This document shows, in pieces, positions 22,325 through 30,048 of a stretch of 32,140 nucleotides of DNA. The stretch is taken from positions 30,259-62,398 of the forward strand of contig NZ_PYBW01000006.1 of the NCBI RefSeq assembly GCF_003205575.1. Direction: 5' to 3'. This DNA comes from Streptomyces tateyamensis. GTDB taxonomy: Bacteria > Actinomycetota > Actinomycetes > Streptomycetales > Streptomycetaceae. The position numbers were made by a program, and so were the translations under genes. The notes below the pieces were generated by a model. The model saw only the letters and a program-made list of their open reading frames with translations, was not told the origin of the DNA and made no database searches. Position 1 is the stretch's first letter; every line of letters begins with the position of its first letter.

Positions 22325-23431
22325 GCCGCAGGTGGCTCGGCCGCCGGCTCCGTGCTCTCCCCGTACGGGTGGACGGCGGAGCTCTCTGAGCAGTTCGAGC
22401 TGTTCGCCGAGGCCGGCCTGGTCCCGGCACGCCTGGCCCGGGTGGACCGCGGCCAGGCGGACGCCGTGCTGGCCGACCCCGGGACCGGTGAGCTGCGCAC
22501 GGTGCGGGCCGACACCCGGCCGGTCAGCGGCGGCGCGGCGCCGGCCAACCCGTGCACCGGTGACTGGGTCGCGCTCGACCTCGCCGCCGAACCGATGACC
22601 GCGGTCGCGGCCCTGCTGCCCCGGCGCAGCGCGATCATCCGCAAGGGCGCCGGCAAGAGCTCCGAGGGCCAGGTGCTCGCCGCGAACGTGGACACCGTGC
22701 TGATCGCGGTCTCGCTCGCCCTCGACCCCGACCTCGGGCGGGTCGAGCGGTTCCTGGCCCTGGCCTACGAGAGCGGCGCCGAGCCGCTGGTGGTGCTCAC
22801 CAAGTCCGACCTGGTCGGGGACGCCGAGTTCGTCCGCGAGGACGTCGAACGGATCGCGCCGGGCGTGCCGGTGCTGGTGGTCAGCGCCGAGACCGGTGCC
22901 GGGCTGGACGTGCTGCGGGCCTGCATGGGCGCCACCAGCGCGCTGATCGGCCAGTCCGGGGCGGGCAAGTCCACGCTGACCAACGCGCTGGCGGGGCATC
23001 AGGTGATGACCGTTCAGCGCACCCGGGAGGGCGACGAGAAGGGTCGGCACACGACGACGACCCGGGAGCTGTTCGCGCTGCCCGGGGGCGGCGTGCTGAT
23101 CGACACCCCCGGGCTGCGCGGGGTCGGTCTGTACGGTGGCGAGGGGCTGCAGCAGGCCTTCGCCGAGATCGACGAGCTGGCCGGGCGGTGCCGGTTCCCC
23201 GACTGCTCCCACCTGAGCGAGCCCGGCTGCGCGGTACGGGCCGCGCTCGCGGACGGAACGCTCGCGCAGCGGCGCTGGGAGAGCTACCTGAAGCTGCAGC
23301 GCGAGAACGAGTGGATCGCGGCGCGCACCGATGCCCGGTTGGCGGCGGACCGGGTGCGGGGGTGGAAGCAACGGTCGAAGGAGGCCCGGGGGAACATCCG
23401 CCCGTGGCACGGGCGCCGGGCGCCGAGCTGA
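22298..23431 (+). CDS. rsgA: ribosome small-subunit-dependent GTPase RsgA
   Basis: The protein (377 residues from the TTG) is a circularly permuted GTPase of the RsgA/YjeQ type that helps late 30S maturation. An OB-fold-like N-terminal part is followed by the permuted motifs LTKSDL (near 168, G4), SAETGAG (G5), GQSGAGKST (near 217-225, P-loop) and DTPGLRG (near 269, G3). A zinc-binding C-terminal segment reads CRFPDCSHLSEPGC (near 298-311). The start is uncertain: TTG at 22298 follows GAAGGG by 11 nt and gives a serine-rich N-terminus; GTG at 22352 just before SPYGW is the alternative. A small SD-led ORF and hairpins directly upstream suggest regulated translation. Confidence 0.9.
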   Translation: MSSSSFSSSAAGGSAAGSVLSPYGWTAELSEQFELFAEAGLVPARLARVDRGQADAVLADPGTGELRTVRADTRPVSGGAAPANPCTGDWVALDLAAEPMTAVAALLPRRSAIIRKGAGKSSEGQVLAANVDTVLIAVSLALDPDLGRVERFLALAYESGAEPLVVLTKSDLVGDAEFVREDVERIAPGVPVLVVSAETGAGLDVLRACMGATSALIGQSGAGKSTLTNALAGHQVMTVQRTREGDEKGRHTTTTRELFALPGGGVLIDTPGLRGVGLYGGEGLQQAFAEIDELAGRCRFPDCSHLSEPGCAVRAALADGTLAQRRWESYLKLQRENEWIAARTDARLAADRVRGWKQRSKEARGNIRPWHGRRAPS

Positions 23432-23492
23432 GGAGCGTCGGCCCGGGCGACACGGGCGGAGCAGTGCGGGCAGTGCCATGTCCGATTTCCGC

Positions 23493-23498
23493 TAGGTT
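23493..23498 (+). promoter_or_regulatory. possible -10 box of the alkylation repair gene
   Basis: TAGGTT at 23493-23498 lies about 30 nt before the GTG of the Ada-AlkA fusion gene, in the 97-bp gap after rsgA. No clear -35 is visible. Confidence 0.3.
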
Positions 23499-23528
23499 CG
23501 GGTCGCTGCCCGGCGCAGACTGGGGTGC

Positions 23529-25040
23529 GTGATCGACGACGAGACCCGCTACCGCGCCGTGGACAGCCGGGACGCCCGCTTCGACGGGGTGTTCTTCACC
23601 GCTGTCACCTCCACCGGGATCTACTGCCGGCCGAGCTGTCCGGCCATGACCCCGAAGCGGGTCAACTGCACCTTCTACCCGACCGCCGCCGCGGCCCAGG
23701 GCGCCGGCTTCCGGGCCTGCCGCCGGTGCCGGCCCGACTCCGTCCCCGGCTCGCCCGAGTGGAACCACCGGGCCGACCTGGTCGGCCGGGCGATGCGGCT
23801 GATCGGCGACGGCGTGGTGGACCGGGAGGGCGTGGCCGGGCTGGCCACCCGGCTCGGCTACAGCTCCCGCCAGGTGCAGCGGGCGCTGACCGCCGAGCTC
23901 GGGGCCGGCCCGATCGCGCTGGCCCGCGCCCAGCGGGCGCAGGCCGCCCGGCTGCTGCTGCAGACGACCCGGCTGCCGGTCACCGAGGTGGCGTTCGCGG
24001 CCGGCTTCGCCTCCGTGCGGCAGTTCAACGAGACCGTGCGCGAGGTGTACGACCGCACGCCGAGCGGCCTGCGGGCCGAGATCCGCACCCCCCAGGCCGG
24101 AAGCCGGGCCGGGAGTGCGGAGGCCGTGCCGGGCTCGCTCAGCCTGCGGCTGGCCTACCGGGGTCCGCTGGACACCGAGCACCTGGTCGACTTCCTCGCC
24201 CTGCGCGCCGTGCCGGGGGTGGAGGAGGTCGTCGAGGGCGTCGGCGGGCAGGGCGTGCGGACCTACCGCCGCACCCTCGCGCTGCCGCACGGCCCGGCGG
24301 TGGCCGAGGTCGACTCGCTGGGCGTCGGCGTCCCGCTCACCCGCGGCTGGCTGGACTGCCGCCTGCGTCTGGCCGACCTGCGGGACCTGACCACCGCGGT
24401 GCACCGGCTCCGGGCGCTCTTCGACCTGGACGCCGACCCGGCGGCCGTCACCGAGCAGTTGGGGTCGGACCCGGCGCTCGGTCCCGCCGTGCTGGCCAGG
24501 CCCGGGCTGCGCTCGCCCGGGCACGTGGACCCGCACGAGCTGGCGGTGCGGGCCGTGCTGGGGCAGCAGGTGACGGTGGCGGCGGCGCGCACGCTGGCCG
24601 GGCGGCTGGCGCAGCGGTACGGCGCGGCACTGCCCGAGCCGAGCGGGGGCCTGACGGTCCTGTTCCCGACGGCGGCGGCGCTCGCGCAGGCCGCCGACGC
24701 CGACCTGGCGATGCCGCTGTCGCGGCAGAACGCGCTGCGCGGGCTGTGCGCCGCGCTCGCGGACGGCACAGTGCGCCTGGACCCCGGTGTGGACCGGGAG
24801 CAGGCCGCCGCCGAGCTGTTGGCCCTGCGCGGCATCGGGCCGTGGACCGTGGGATACCTGCGGATGCGGGCGCTCGGCGACCCGGACGTGTTCCTGCCCG
24901 GTGACCTCGGGGTCCGCCACGGCCTGGCGCACCTGGGCCTGGCGGCCGACCCCAGGTCCGCCGCAGCCGCGGCCGTCGCCTGGTCCCCGTGGCGCTCGTA
25001 CGCCGTCCACCACCTGTGGGCCCGCGCCGCACAGGGCTGA
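23529..25040 (+). CDS. Ada-AlkA fusion: methyl-phosphotriester sensor and 3-methyladenine DNA glycosylase
   Basis: This 503-residue protein joins three parts. The N-terminal Ada zinc domain has Cys33 and Cys37 (YCRPSCPA) and Cys64 and Cys67 (ACRRC); the first is the likely methyl acceptor from DNA phosphotriesters. An AraC-type HTH follows at about 80-185 (VAGLATRLGYSSRQVQRALT, VTEVAFAAGFASVRQFNETV). The C-terminal part is AlkA, with an AlkA N-domain from about 205 and a HhH-GPD glycosylase region with LRGIGPWTVGYLRMRA and the catalytic Asp459 in PGDLGVRHG. It would sense methylation damage, activate its own and other repair genes and remove alkylated bases. GTG at 23529 is the start. No Ogt-type transferase gene is beside it in this window. 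Confidence 0.95.
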   Translation: MIDDETRYRAVDSRDARFDGVFFTAVTSTGIYCRPSCPAMTPKRVNCTFYPTAAAAQGAGFRACRRCRPDSVPGSPEWNHRADLVGRAMRLIGDGVVDREGVAGLATRLGYSSRQVQRALTAELGAGPIALARAQRAQAARLLLQTTRLPVTEVAFAAGFASVRQFNETVREVYDRTPSGLRAEIRTPQAGSRAGSAEAVPGSLSLRLAYRGPLDTEHLVDFLALRAVPGVEEVVEGVGGQGVRTYRRTLALPHGPAVAEVDSLGVGVPLTRGWLDCRLRLADLRDLTTAVHRLRALFDLDADPAAVTEQLGSDPALGPAVLARPGLRSPGHVDPHELAVRAVLGQQVTVAAARTLAGRLAQRYGAALPEPSGGLTVLFPTAAALAQAADADLAMPLSRQNALRGLCAALADGTVRLDPGVDREQAAAELLALRGIGPWTVGYLRMRALGDPDVFLPGDLGVRHGLAHLGLAADPRSAAAAAVAWSPWRSYAVHHLWARAAQG

Positions 25041-25054
25041 GGGGGGACGAGGCC

Positions 25055-25543
25055 CTACGGCCCCGAAGGTCCGGTGAGGGCGCGAGCCAGTCGGTCGAGG
25101 GCCGGCAGGGCCGCCATCACCGCGGCCTGGTCCGCCGCGCTGAGCGTGTCCAGCGCGCCGGCCAGGCGGCGCTCGTGCGCCTCGCGCCAGTCCGTCAGCT
25201 GCTGGTGGCCCGCCTCGGTCAGGCCGATCCGCGCGGTGCGGCGGTCGCCCGGGTCGGCCTGGCGGTCCACGAAGCCCGCGTCCAGCAGCTTGCCCACCAG
25301 GCCGCTCACCGTGTTCGGCGCGAGCCGCTGACGCGCCGCCAGCTCGCCCACCCGCAGCGGCGCCGCCGCCAGCGTCTGCAGCAGCTCGACCTGCGCCATG
25401 GGCAGCGACTCCCACGGGTACTCGGTGCGGATGCTGCTGCGCAGCGCCCGGCGCAGCCTGGTCACCACGTCCGTCAGGCGCTGCGCGCGCTCGATCGCGA
25501 GGGTGTCTTCGCTGGTCGGGGCGGCTGACGGGTCGGTGGGCAT
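25055..25543 (-). CDS. MarR-family transcriptional regulator
   Basis: The 162-residue protein is a winged-helix MarR regulator: LPMAQVELLQTLAAAPLRVG, LAARQRLAPNTVSGLVGKLL, DAGFVDRQADPGDRRTARIG and a C-terminal dimerisation helix. It has no OhrR-type cysteine, so it is not a second peroxide sensor; its ligand and targets are unknown. ATG at 25543 lies 7 nt after a TACGCT box and has no ribosome binding site, which points to a leaderless mRNA and rules against the longer upstream reading. It converges with the alkylation repair gene, leaving only 14 bp between the stops. Confidence 0.88.
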   Translation of the reverse strand: MPTDPSAAPTSEDTLAIERAQRLTDVVTRLRRALRSSIRTEYPWESLPMAQVELLQTLAAAPLRVGELAARQRLAPNTVSGLVGKLLDAGFVDRQADPGDRRTARIGLTEAGHQQLTDWREAHERRLAGALDTLSAADQAAVMAALPALDRLARALTGPSGP

Positions 25544-25550
25544 GCCGCAC

Positions 25551-25556
25551 AGCGTA
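25551..25556 (-). promoter_or_regulatory. leaderless -10 box of MarR gene
   Basis: On the minus strand TACGCT (25556-25551) is followed after 7 nt by the ATG at 25543. The pattern matches the other leaderless candidates in this window. Confidence 0.45.
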
Positions 25557-25600
25557 TCGGTTGGTGGGGACACCACCGCCCGCGCGCCCCGGAAACGCCG

Positions 25601-25630
25601 GTGCCCCGACCCCCGAAGGGGCCAGGGCAC
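25601..25630 (-). terminator. hairpin terminator after DUF305 gene
   Basis: GTGCCC (25601-25606) pairs with GGGCAC (25625-25630), and CCCC-GAA-GGGG (25611-25621) forms an inner stem. It lies 44-73 bp after the stop of the DUF305 gene and before the MarR promoter region, so it ends the three-gene minus-strand unit. Confidence 0.8.
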
Positions 25631-25673
25631 GGTGACGCGGGGTCAGTCCCGGCGGACGGGGCCGTCCCTCGGA

Positions 25674-26402
25674 TCAGGACAGCGACTTGGCGCCGCGGGT
25701 CGCGAGCATGTCCGTCATCAGCTGGATCTCCGAGCTCTGCGCGGTGACCATGGACTGCGCCAGGCGCTTCTCGGACGGGTTCTTGGCCAGGTCCACGTAC
25801 CCCTGGGCCATCCCCACCCCGCCCTTGTGGTGCTCGATCATCAGCTGCAGGTAGAACACCTCGGCCGCGGTCCCGCTCAGCTGCTTGAGCTGGTCGATCT
25901 GGGCGTTGGTGGCCATGCCCGGCATCAGCGAGCCGTCGTGCGCCTGGTAGTCCATCTTCATCCAGGCCATCGGCTTGGCCGCGGAGTTCTGGGTCAGCCC
26001 CCACTGGTCCAGCCAGCCCATCATCATCCCGCGCTGGTTGGCCTGGGTGTTGATGACGTCGAAGGCCAGGTTGCGCACCTCGGCGTTGTCGGTCCGGTCG
26101 CGCACGATGAACGACAGGTCGATCGCCTGCTGGTGATGGGTGGCCATGTCCCGGGCGAAGCCGGCCTCCGGCGAGTCGGTGGCCGGCGCCGCCGTCACCG
26201 AGGCCGAGGACGAGCTGCCGCCCGCCACCAGCGCCGGCACGCCCAGGCAGAGAGCGACCGCCGCCGCCAGCGCGGCCGGCCACCACAGCTTGCGGCGCCG
26301 GACCGGCCGGGCCGCGGTGGGCTCCTCGGCCGGGTCCGCGGACAGCTCCTCGGTCCCGTCAGCTCGGCCGGCTTCGTCGGGCCGCTGCTCGGCGGCCGTC
26401 AC
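25674..26402 (-). CDS. DUF305-family exported protein
   Basis: This 242-residue protein has an N-terminal cytoplasmic stretch, one membrane segment or uncleaved signal anchor (about 38-62, WWPAALAAAVALCLGVPALV) and an external DUF305 domain. The domain shows the paired His motifs MATHHQQAIDL and MIEHHKGGVGMA and several Met residues (MMMGWLDQWG, MAWMKMDYQ). DUF305 is a ferritin-like four-helix fold. The His/Met richness suggests metal binding, perhaps copper, but this is not proven. The GTG start overlaps the stop of the upstream DUF3105 gene as GTGA, a clear co-translated pair. Confidence 0.88.
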   Translation of the reverse strand: MTAAEQRPDEAGRADGTEELSADPAEEPTAARPVRRRKLWWPAALAAAVALCLGVPALVAGGSSSSASVTAAPATDSPEAGFARDMATHHQQAIDLSFIVRDRTDNAEVRNLAFDVINTQANQRGMMMGWLDQWGLTQNSAAKPMAWMKMDYQAHDGSLMPGMATNAQIDQLKQLSGTAAEVFYLQLMIEHHKGGVGMAQGYVDLAKNPSEKRLAQSMVTAQSSEIQLMTDMLATRGAKSLS

Positions 26403-27097
26403 TGCATCGCGCCGGAGCTGCAGGACGCGCCGGGCTCCTGGGTCTGCGGGCCCTGCACGTACTTGGTGAGGAACTCCTGCACCCGCGGGTCCTTGGCGTT
26501 GTCCACCACCAGCTGGGTGCCCCAGGCGCTCAGCGTGATGGTGCCCTGCTCGGTGGGGTACGGGCTCATCATCGTGTACGGGGTGGCCTTCACCTTGTCG
26601 GAGAGGGTCTTGATGTCGTCCGGGGTGGCCTTGCCGTTGTAGGTCACCCAGACCGCGCCGTGCTCCAGCGAGTGGACCGCGTTCTCGTTCTGCACCGGCT
26701 TGTCGTACACGTTGCCCATGCAGGTCAGCCAGACCGGGTTGTGGTCGCCGCCGACCGGCGGGGTCATCGGGTAGGTGACCGGGGTCTGGACGTGGTTGCG
26801 GGTCAGGTTGTCCCAGGTCTTCACACCCGAGATCGGCGCCTTCTTGGCGGCGTTCGCCTTGTCCTTCTTGTCCTGGGCGTTGAGCACGATGCCGATGCCC
26901 GCGGCGATGGTGCCCGCGATCAGCACGCCCGCGACCGAGAAGGCGATGATCTTCATCCGCTTCTCGCGGCGCTGCTCCTCGGCCCGCAGCTGGGCGATCC
27001 GCTCGCGGCGGTCGGCGGCCTGCTGCTTGCCGCTCTTCCTGCCGTTGGACGGGTTGGTGGACGGGGTGTTGTCGGTCTGCTTCGAGGCGGAACCCAC
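26399..27097 (-). CDS. DUF3105-family membrane-anchored protein
   Basis: The 232-residue protein has a polar N-terminus with a coiled-coil-like basic/acidic stretch (ADRRERIAQLRAEEQRREKR), one membrane segment (about 50-72, IIAFSVAGVLIAGTIAAGIG) and an external DUF3105 domain. The domain carries YPMTPPVGGDHNPVW, CMGNVYDKPVQNENAVHSLE and HGAVWVTYNG. Conserved His, Cys and Met residues hint at a metal or redox function; no activity is established. GTG at 27097 is chosen for its AGGAAG 7 nt upstream. It is translationally coupled to DUF305 downstream, and the two families are often neighbours. Confidence 0.88.
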   Translation of the reverse strand: MGSASKQTDNTPSTNPSNGRKSGKQQAADRRERIAQLRAEEQRREKRMKIIAFSVAGVLIAGTIAAGIGIVLNAQDKKDKANAAKKAPISGVKTWDNLTRNHVQTPVTYPMTPPVGGDHNPVWLTCMGNVYDKPVQNENAVHSLEHGAVWVTYNGKATPDDIKTLSDKVKATPYTMMSPYPTEQGTITLSAWGTQLVVDNAKDPRVQEFLTKYVQGPQTQEPGASCSSGAMQ

Positions 27098-27190
27098 GGA
27101 GATCTTCCTTGTCCCCGCCGGCGGTCTGCGCACGGCGGCATGAGGTGGTGCTGGAGGGGTGGAACGCAGCTCGACCGCCCGGGCCGCGGT

Positions 27191-27207
27191 CCCCGCCGGC
27201 GGCGGGG
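27191..27207 (-). terminator. hairpin between 27240 gene and DUF3105 gene
   Basis: CCCCGCC-GGC-GGCGGGG is a perfect 7-bp stem with a 3-nt loop, in the 142-bp gap after the stop of the gene at 27240. It may cause partial termination before the DUF3105/DUF305 pair. Nothing else was seen in the gap. Confidence 0.45.
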
Positions 27208-27239
27208 TGCGGAGGGGCCTGGATCTGCGGGGTTCCGCT

Positions 27240-27758
27240 CTAGGGCCGGTTGACCTGGAGCAGGTGGAGGTCTGGGGAGGGTGCCGGGCGGGCCACCGCC
27301 TGCGCCGCGGTGCCCGCGGGCACCGCGCTCGGGGCGACCAGCAGCGGCAGCTGGGCCGCGCCGGGCTGCGGGGGAGCGTTGGGCAGCTGGGCGTCCTGGC
27401 CGCAGAAGGGGTGGCTGGAGCAGCCGTGGCCCGGGACCTGGTCGGGCGCGTCCGAGGAGCACCAGGCGGGCGGGGCGAGTGGGGACGGTGCGGCGGACCC
27501 CGCCTTCGTCCCGTGCGCGGGCGCCACCGCGCGGTGGTGGGCCGGGCCGGCCTGGGCCGACATGGCGCCCGCTTTTGCTGTGGCAGCTGCGCCGGGTGCG
27601 GGCGGCGGCGCCGCGGCGTGCGCGGTGCCCGCGCTCGGCAGCAGCACCAGCAGCGCGACCAGCAGGCCGAACAGCGGCAGAACCAACGCCACGCCGACCG
27701 GGCGGCCGAAGATGGCGGCGCTCCCCGGGGTCGGGCGGGCGGGTCCTGGCGCGGTCAT
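27240..27758 (-). CDS. secreted or anchored Ala/Pro-rich protein with Cys/His cluster
   Basis: I do not recognise this 172-residue protein. After a polar start it has a hydrophobic stretch (about 22-42, GVALVLPLFGLLVALLVLLP) ending SAGTAHA-A, which looks like a signal peptide or anchor. The rest is Ala/Pro-rich, except for a compact segment around 98-120 with three cysteines and histidines (PAWCSSDAP, GHGCSSHPFCGQDAQLP) that could bind metal or form disulfides. ATG at 27758 lies 6 nt after TAATAT and has no ribosome binding site, so it is likely leaderless. It precedes the DUF3105/DUF305 pair on the same strand and may work with them at the cell surface; this is inference. Confidence 0.65.
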   Translation of the reverse strand: MTAPGPARPTPGSAAIFGRPVGVALVLPLFGLLVALLVLLPSAGTAHAAAPPPAPGAAATAKAGAMSAQAGPAHHRAVAPAHGTKAGSAAPSPLAPPAWCSSDAPDQVPGHGCSSHPFCGQDAQLPNAPPQPGAAQLPLLVAPSAVPAGTAAQAVARPAPSPDLHLLQVNRP

Positions 27759-27764
27759 GCGCAC

Positions 27765-27803
27765 ATATTAATCAGCCAACCGGGTGAAGCGGTCCCCTTC
27801 ACC
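27765..27803. promoter_or_regulatory. intergenic promoter with hairpin
   Basis: On the minus strand TAATAT (27770-27765) is 6 nt before the ATG at 27758. Next to it GGTGAAG (27783-27789) and CTTCACC (27797-27803) form a 7-bp inverted repeat with a 7-nt spacer, overlapping where a -35 or operator for this promoter would lie. The remaining bases to the next gene at 27933 show no further signal except GGAG before its ATG. Confidence 0.45.
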
Positions 27804-27932
27804 TGGCCCGACTTTCGGATTAATTCGCCGGGAAACGGAACAGATCCATCCTGCGGAAACCCCGGACAGCGGGCCCGTGGACCGGAAGAATGACGCTCAC
27901 CCGGCCTGACCAGAGCGAACAGGAGCCACCCG

Positions 27933-29270
27933 ATGAGCGACCAGGGGGCGCCCGTACAGGGGCCACCGGAGGACGGCTGGTGGGGCAGGGTCTACCAGGG
28001 CCCCGCCGGGCAGCTGCCGGACACCCCGCAGGCGCGGGCGGGCGGCGAGAGCGTGGACGACTGGTTCGACTCGATCGCCTCGGCGGTGGGGCTGATCGGG
28101 CGCCAGCGGGCCGAGCCGGTGGCGGACGCGGTGCCGCGGGTGAGCCTGGTCAAGCAGGCGGGTGCGCCGGCGCCGGTGCCTGCGGACGCGGTGCCGGAGG
28201 ACGTGCTGCCGGAGCCCGAAGCGGTGCTGGACTCGGAGCCGGTGCCCGAGCCCGAGCTGCTTCCCGAGCCGGAGCTGGAAACGGACCTGGAGCCGGAGCC
28301 GGAGCCGGAGCTAGAACCGGAACCCGAACCGCTCCGCGCCCCCGAGCCCGCCCCGCACGTCGGGCCCCGGCCCCCGACCTACGGCCCCGAGCCCACCGCG
28401 CTGCCCGAGGCCCTCCCCGAGCAGGTGGCCGCCGTGGTCCCCGACACCGTGCTCGACGGCGCCCAGTACCCCGGGTTCACCCTGCGCGCCGCCTCCATCC
28501 GCGGCGACTCCGCCCGCTACCGCGGCGAGCCCCGCGGCGACGCCCTGGTGGTCACCCGGTTCGGCGAGGGCCCCGACGGCCTGCTGCTCGCCGTCCTCGG
28601 CAGCCGCGCCCGCCCGGCGGCCGAACCGGACCCGGACGACCCCCGGACCGCCCGGGCCACCGCCGACAGCCCGACCGCCACCGTGGTCGACCTGCCCGCG
28701 CTGCAGCCCGGCGCCGTCCGACAGGCCGCCGCCCAGCTCGCCGAGGCGATCGGCCGCAGCCGGGCCGAACTCGCCGCCGACCTGCGCGACGGCGCCCGCG
28801 ACCGCCTGCGCTACGGACTGCAGCGGCTCACCGCCCGGGCCGCCGCCGGCCTGCGGGCGCCGGCCGGCGAGGCCGGCTCGCTGCACTGCCTGCTGGTCTC
28901 GCTCGATCCGGCCGCCACCCACCGCGCCGCCTTCGGCCTCGGTCCCGGCGGCCTCTACCTGCTGCGGGCCGGGCACTGGATCGACGCCTACGCCGCCCGC
29001 CTGCTGCACCACCCCGACGGGCCCGCGCCCGTTCCGCAGCCGCGCCCGTTCCGCTTCCGCATGGTCCCCGCCACCCCCGGCGACATCCTGCTGCTCTGCT
29101 CGCCCGGGCTGGCCGAACCCATCGCCGACGAGCCCGCGGTGGCCCGCTTCCTCGCCACCCACTGGTCGCACCCGCACCCGCCCAGCAGCGTCGACTTCCT
29201 GCGCCAGGTCCAGGTGCGGGCCAAGGGCTTCGCCGACGACCGCACCGCGGCCGCCCTCTGGGTCGACTGA
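27933..29270 (+). CDS. PP2C-like protein, probably a pseudophosphatase
   Basis: The 445-residue protein has a short conserved head (GWWGRVYQGPAG), an acidic/proline linker around 90-150 dominated by EPEP repeats (EPEPEPELEPEPEPL), and a C-terminal domain from about 170 that resembles PP2C phosphatases. Landmarks are YPGFTLRAASIRGDSARY, LLLCSPGLAEPIADEP and KGFADDRTAAALWV. The last matches the PP2C motif DNxT-type strand. The metal-binding Asp of the usual CSDGL motif is replaced by Pro, and no DGHGG motif is visible, so a phosphatase that has lost activity and become a binding protein is likely. ATG at 27933 follows GGAG with 7-nt spacing. A TetR gene converges with it 8 bp downstream. Confidence 0.72.
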   Translation: MSDQGAPVQGPPEDGWWGRVYQGPAGQLPDTPQARAGGESVDDWFDSIASAVGLIGRQRAEPVADAVPRVSLVKQAGAPAPVPADAVPEDVLPEPEAVLDSEPVPEPELLPEPELETDLEPEPEPELEPEPEPLRAPEPAPHVGPRPPTYGPEPTALPEALPEQVAAVVPDTVLDGAQYPGFTLRAASIRGDSARYRGEPRGDALVVTRFGEGPDGLLLAVLGSRARPAAEPDPDDPRTARATADSPTATVVDLPALQPGAVRQAAAQLAEAIGRSRAELAADLRDGARDRLRYGLQRLTARAAAGLRAPAGEAGSLHCLLVSLDPAATHRAAFGLGPGGLYLLRAGHWIDAYAARLLHHPDGPAPVPQPRPFRFRMVPATPGDILLLCSPGLAEPIADEPAVARFLATHWSHPHPPSSVDFLRQVQVRAKGFADDRTAAALWVD

Positions 29271-29277
29271 CGCCGCG

Positions 29278-29892
29278 TCAGGTCTGCGGCGGCCGTGCTC
29301 CCAGCAGCGCGGCCGCCGCCGCCCGCACCTGGGCCGCCGACCGCTCCCGGTCCACCCCGGGCAGCCCGATCGCCAGCGGCACCGAGAACCCGTCCAGCAG
29401 CGCCCGCAGCTGGACCGCCCGGTCCTGGGCCGAGCCCGGCCCGAACTCGCCCGCGGCCACCCCGTCCTCGATCAGCGCCTCCAGGTCGGCCTGCCACGGC
29501 GCCTCGATCTCCAACTGGCCCGCCCGCACCTCCGCACTGGCCGGCGAGCGCCCCCAGACCTCGACCCACAGGATCCACCGCGGATCCCCGGGCCCGTCGG
29601 CCAGGTACAGCTCCACGTACTGCGCGAACCGCGCCCAGGCCCCGGCCCCGGCCTGCCCCAGCGCCGCCCGCCGCCGCTCCCCGAGCTGGTCCTCGCTCCA
29701 CCGCAGGGTCTCCAGCAGCAACTGGTCCTTGCTGCCGAAGTAGTAGAGGAGGTGCCCCGCACTCATCCCCAGCTGCTTCCCCAGCCCCGCCATGGTCAAC
29801 TTCGCCAGCCCGTGCTCCGCGATCGCCCCCATCGCCACCGCCAACACCTCCTCCCGCGGCCGCGCGGGCCTGCGGGAACGGGCTTCGGTCAT
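29278..29892 (-). CDS. TetR-family transcriptional regulator
   Basis: The 204-residue protein has the TetR N-terminal HTH: VLAVAMGAIAEHGLAKLTMA, GLGKQLGMSAGHLLYYFGSK and LLLETLRWSEDQLG. The C-terminal ligand domain resembles the BetI-type subclass (WILWVEVWGRSPASAEVRAG). The ligand is unknown. A TAAGGT box (29939-29934) and a perfect palindrome (29951-29969) lie upstream, in the region shared with the divergent Hint gene, so it probably represses itself and may control that neighbour. Confidence 0.9.
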   Translation of the reverse strand: MTEARSRRPARPREEVLAVAMGAIAEHGLAKLTMAGLGKQLGMSAGHLLYYFGSKDQLLLETLRWSEDQLGERRRAALGQAGAGAWARFAQYVELYLADGPGDPRWILWVEVWGRSPASAEVRAGQLEIEAPWQADLEALIEDGVAAGEFGPGSAQDRAVQLRALLDGFSVPLAIGLPGVDRERSAAQVRAAAAALLGARPPQT

Positions 29893-29933
29893 TGCGGCAG
29901 GTCTCCCGGAAGCGGCAGGTGGATGGTGCTCTC

Positions 29934-29969
29934 ACCTTAGCCGGTGCGGAAAGTCGAGCTGCTCGACTT
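29934..29969. promoter_or_regulatory. tetR promoter with palindromic operator
   Basis: AAGTCGAG (29951-29958) and CTCGACTT (29962-29969) form a perfect 8-bp inverted repeat around CTG, the size and form of a TetR-family operator. On the minus strand TAAGGT (29939-29934) is a -10 box about 42 nt before the regulator ATG, with the palindrome just upstream of it. The site also lies 80 bp upstream of the divergent Hint gene. Binding is inference. Confidence 0.6.
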
Positions 29970-30048
29970 CTGCCGTCGAAGCCGTAACGGGCGCGGGCTG
30001 CTTCGCGTTCTGCTGATCAGAACGTCCGTAAATCAGGGGGTGGGATCT

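Noticed and set aside
18332..23479. A 1715-codon open frame on the minus strand
   Set aside because: Only its first-named part (18332-20056) is the sulfite reductase. The upstream extension crosses YihY and rsgA on the other strand and is low-complexity, an effect of scarce stop codons at high GC.
22881..25550. An 889-codon minus-strand frame opposite rsgA and the Ada-AlkA gene
   Set aside because: Low-complexity shadow of well-supported genes on the plus strand.
28200..28330. GAG/CCG-rich repeats as a possible mobile or regulatory repeat
   Set aside because: They encode the EPEP linker of the PP2C-like protein and are a coding microsatellite, not a separate element.
27890..29743. A 617-codon plus-strand frame overlapping the PP2C-like gene
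   Set aside because: Arg/Pro/Ala-rich reading in another frame. The frame from 27933 has a ribosome binding site and PP2C-like motifs.
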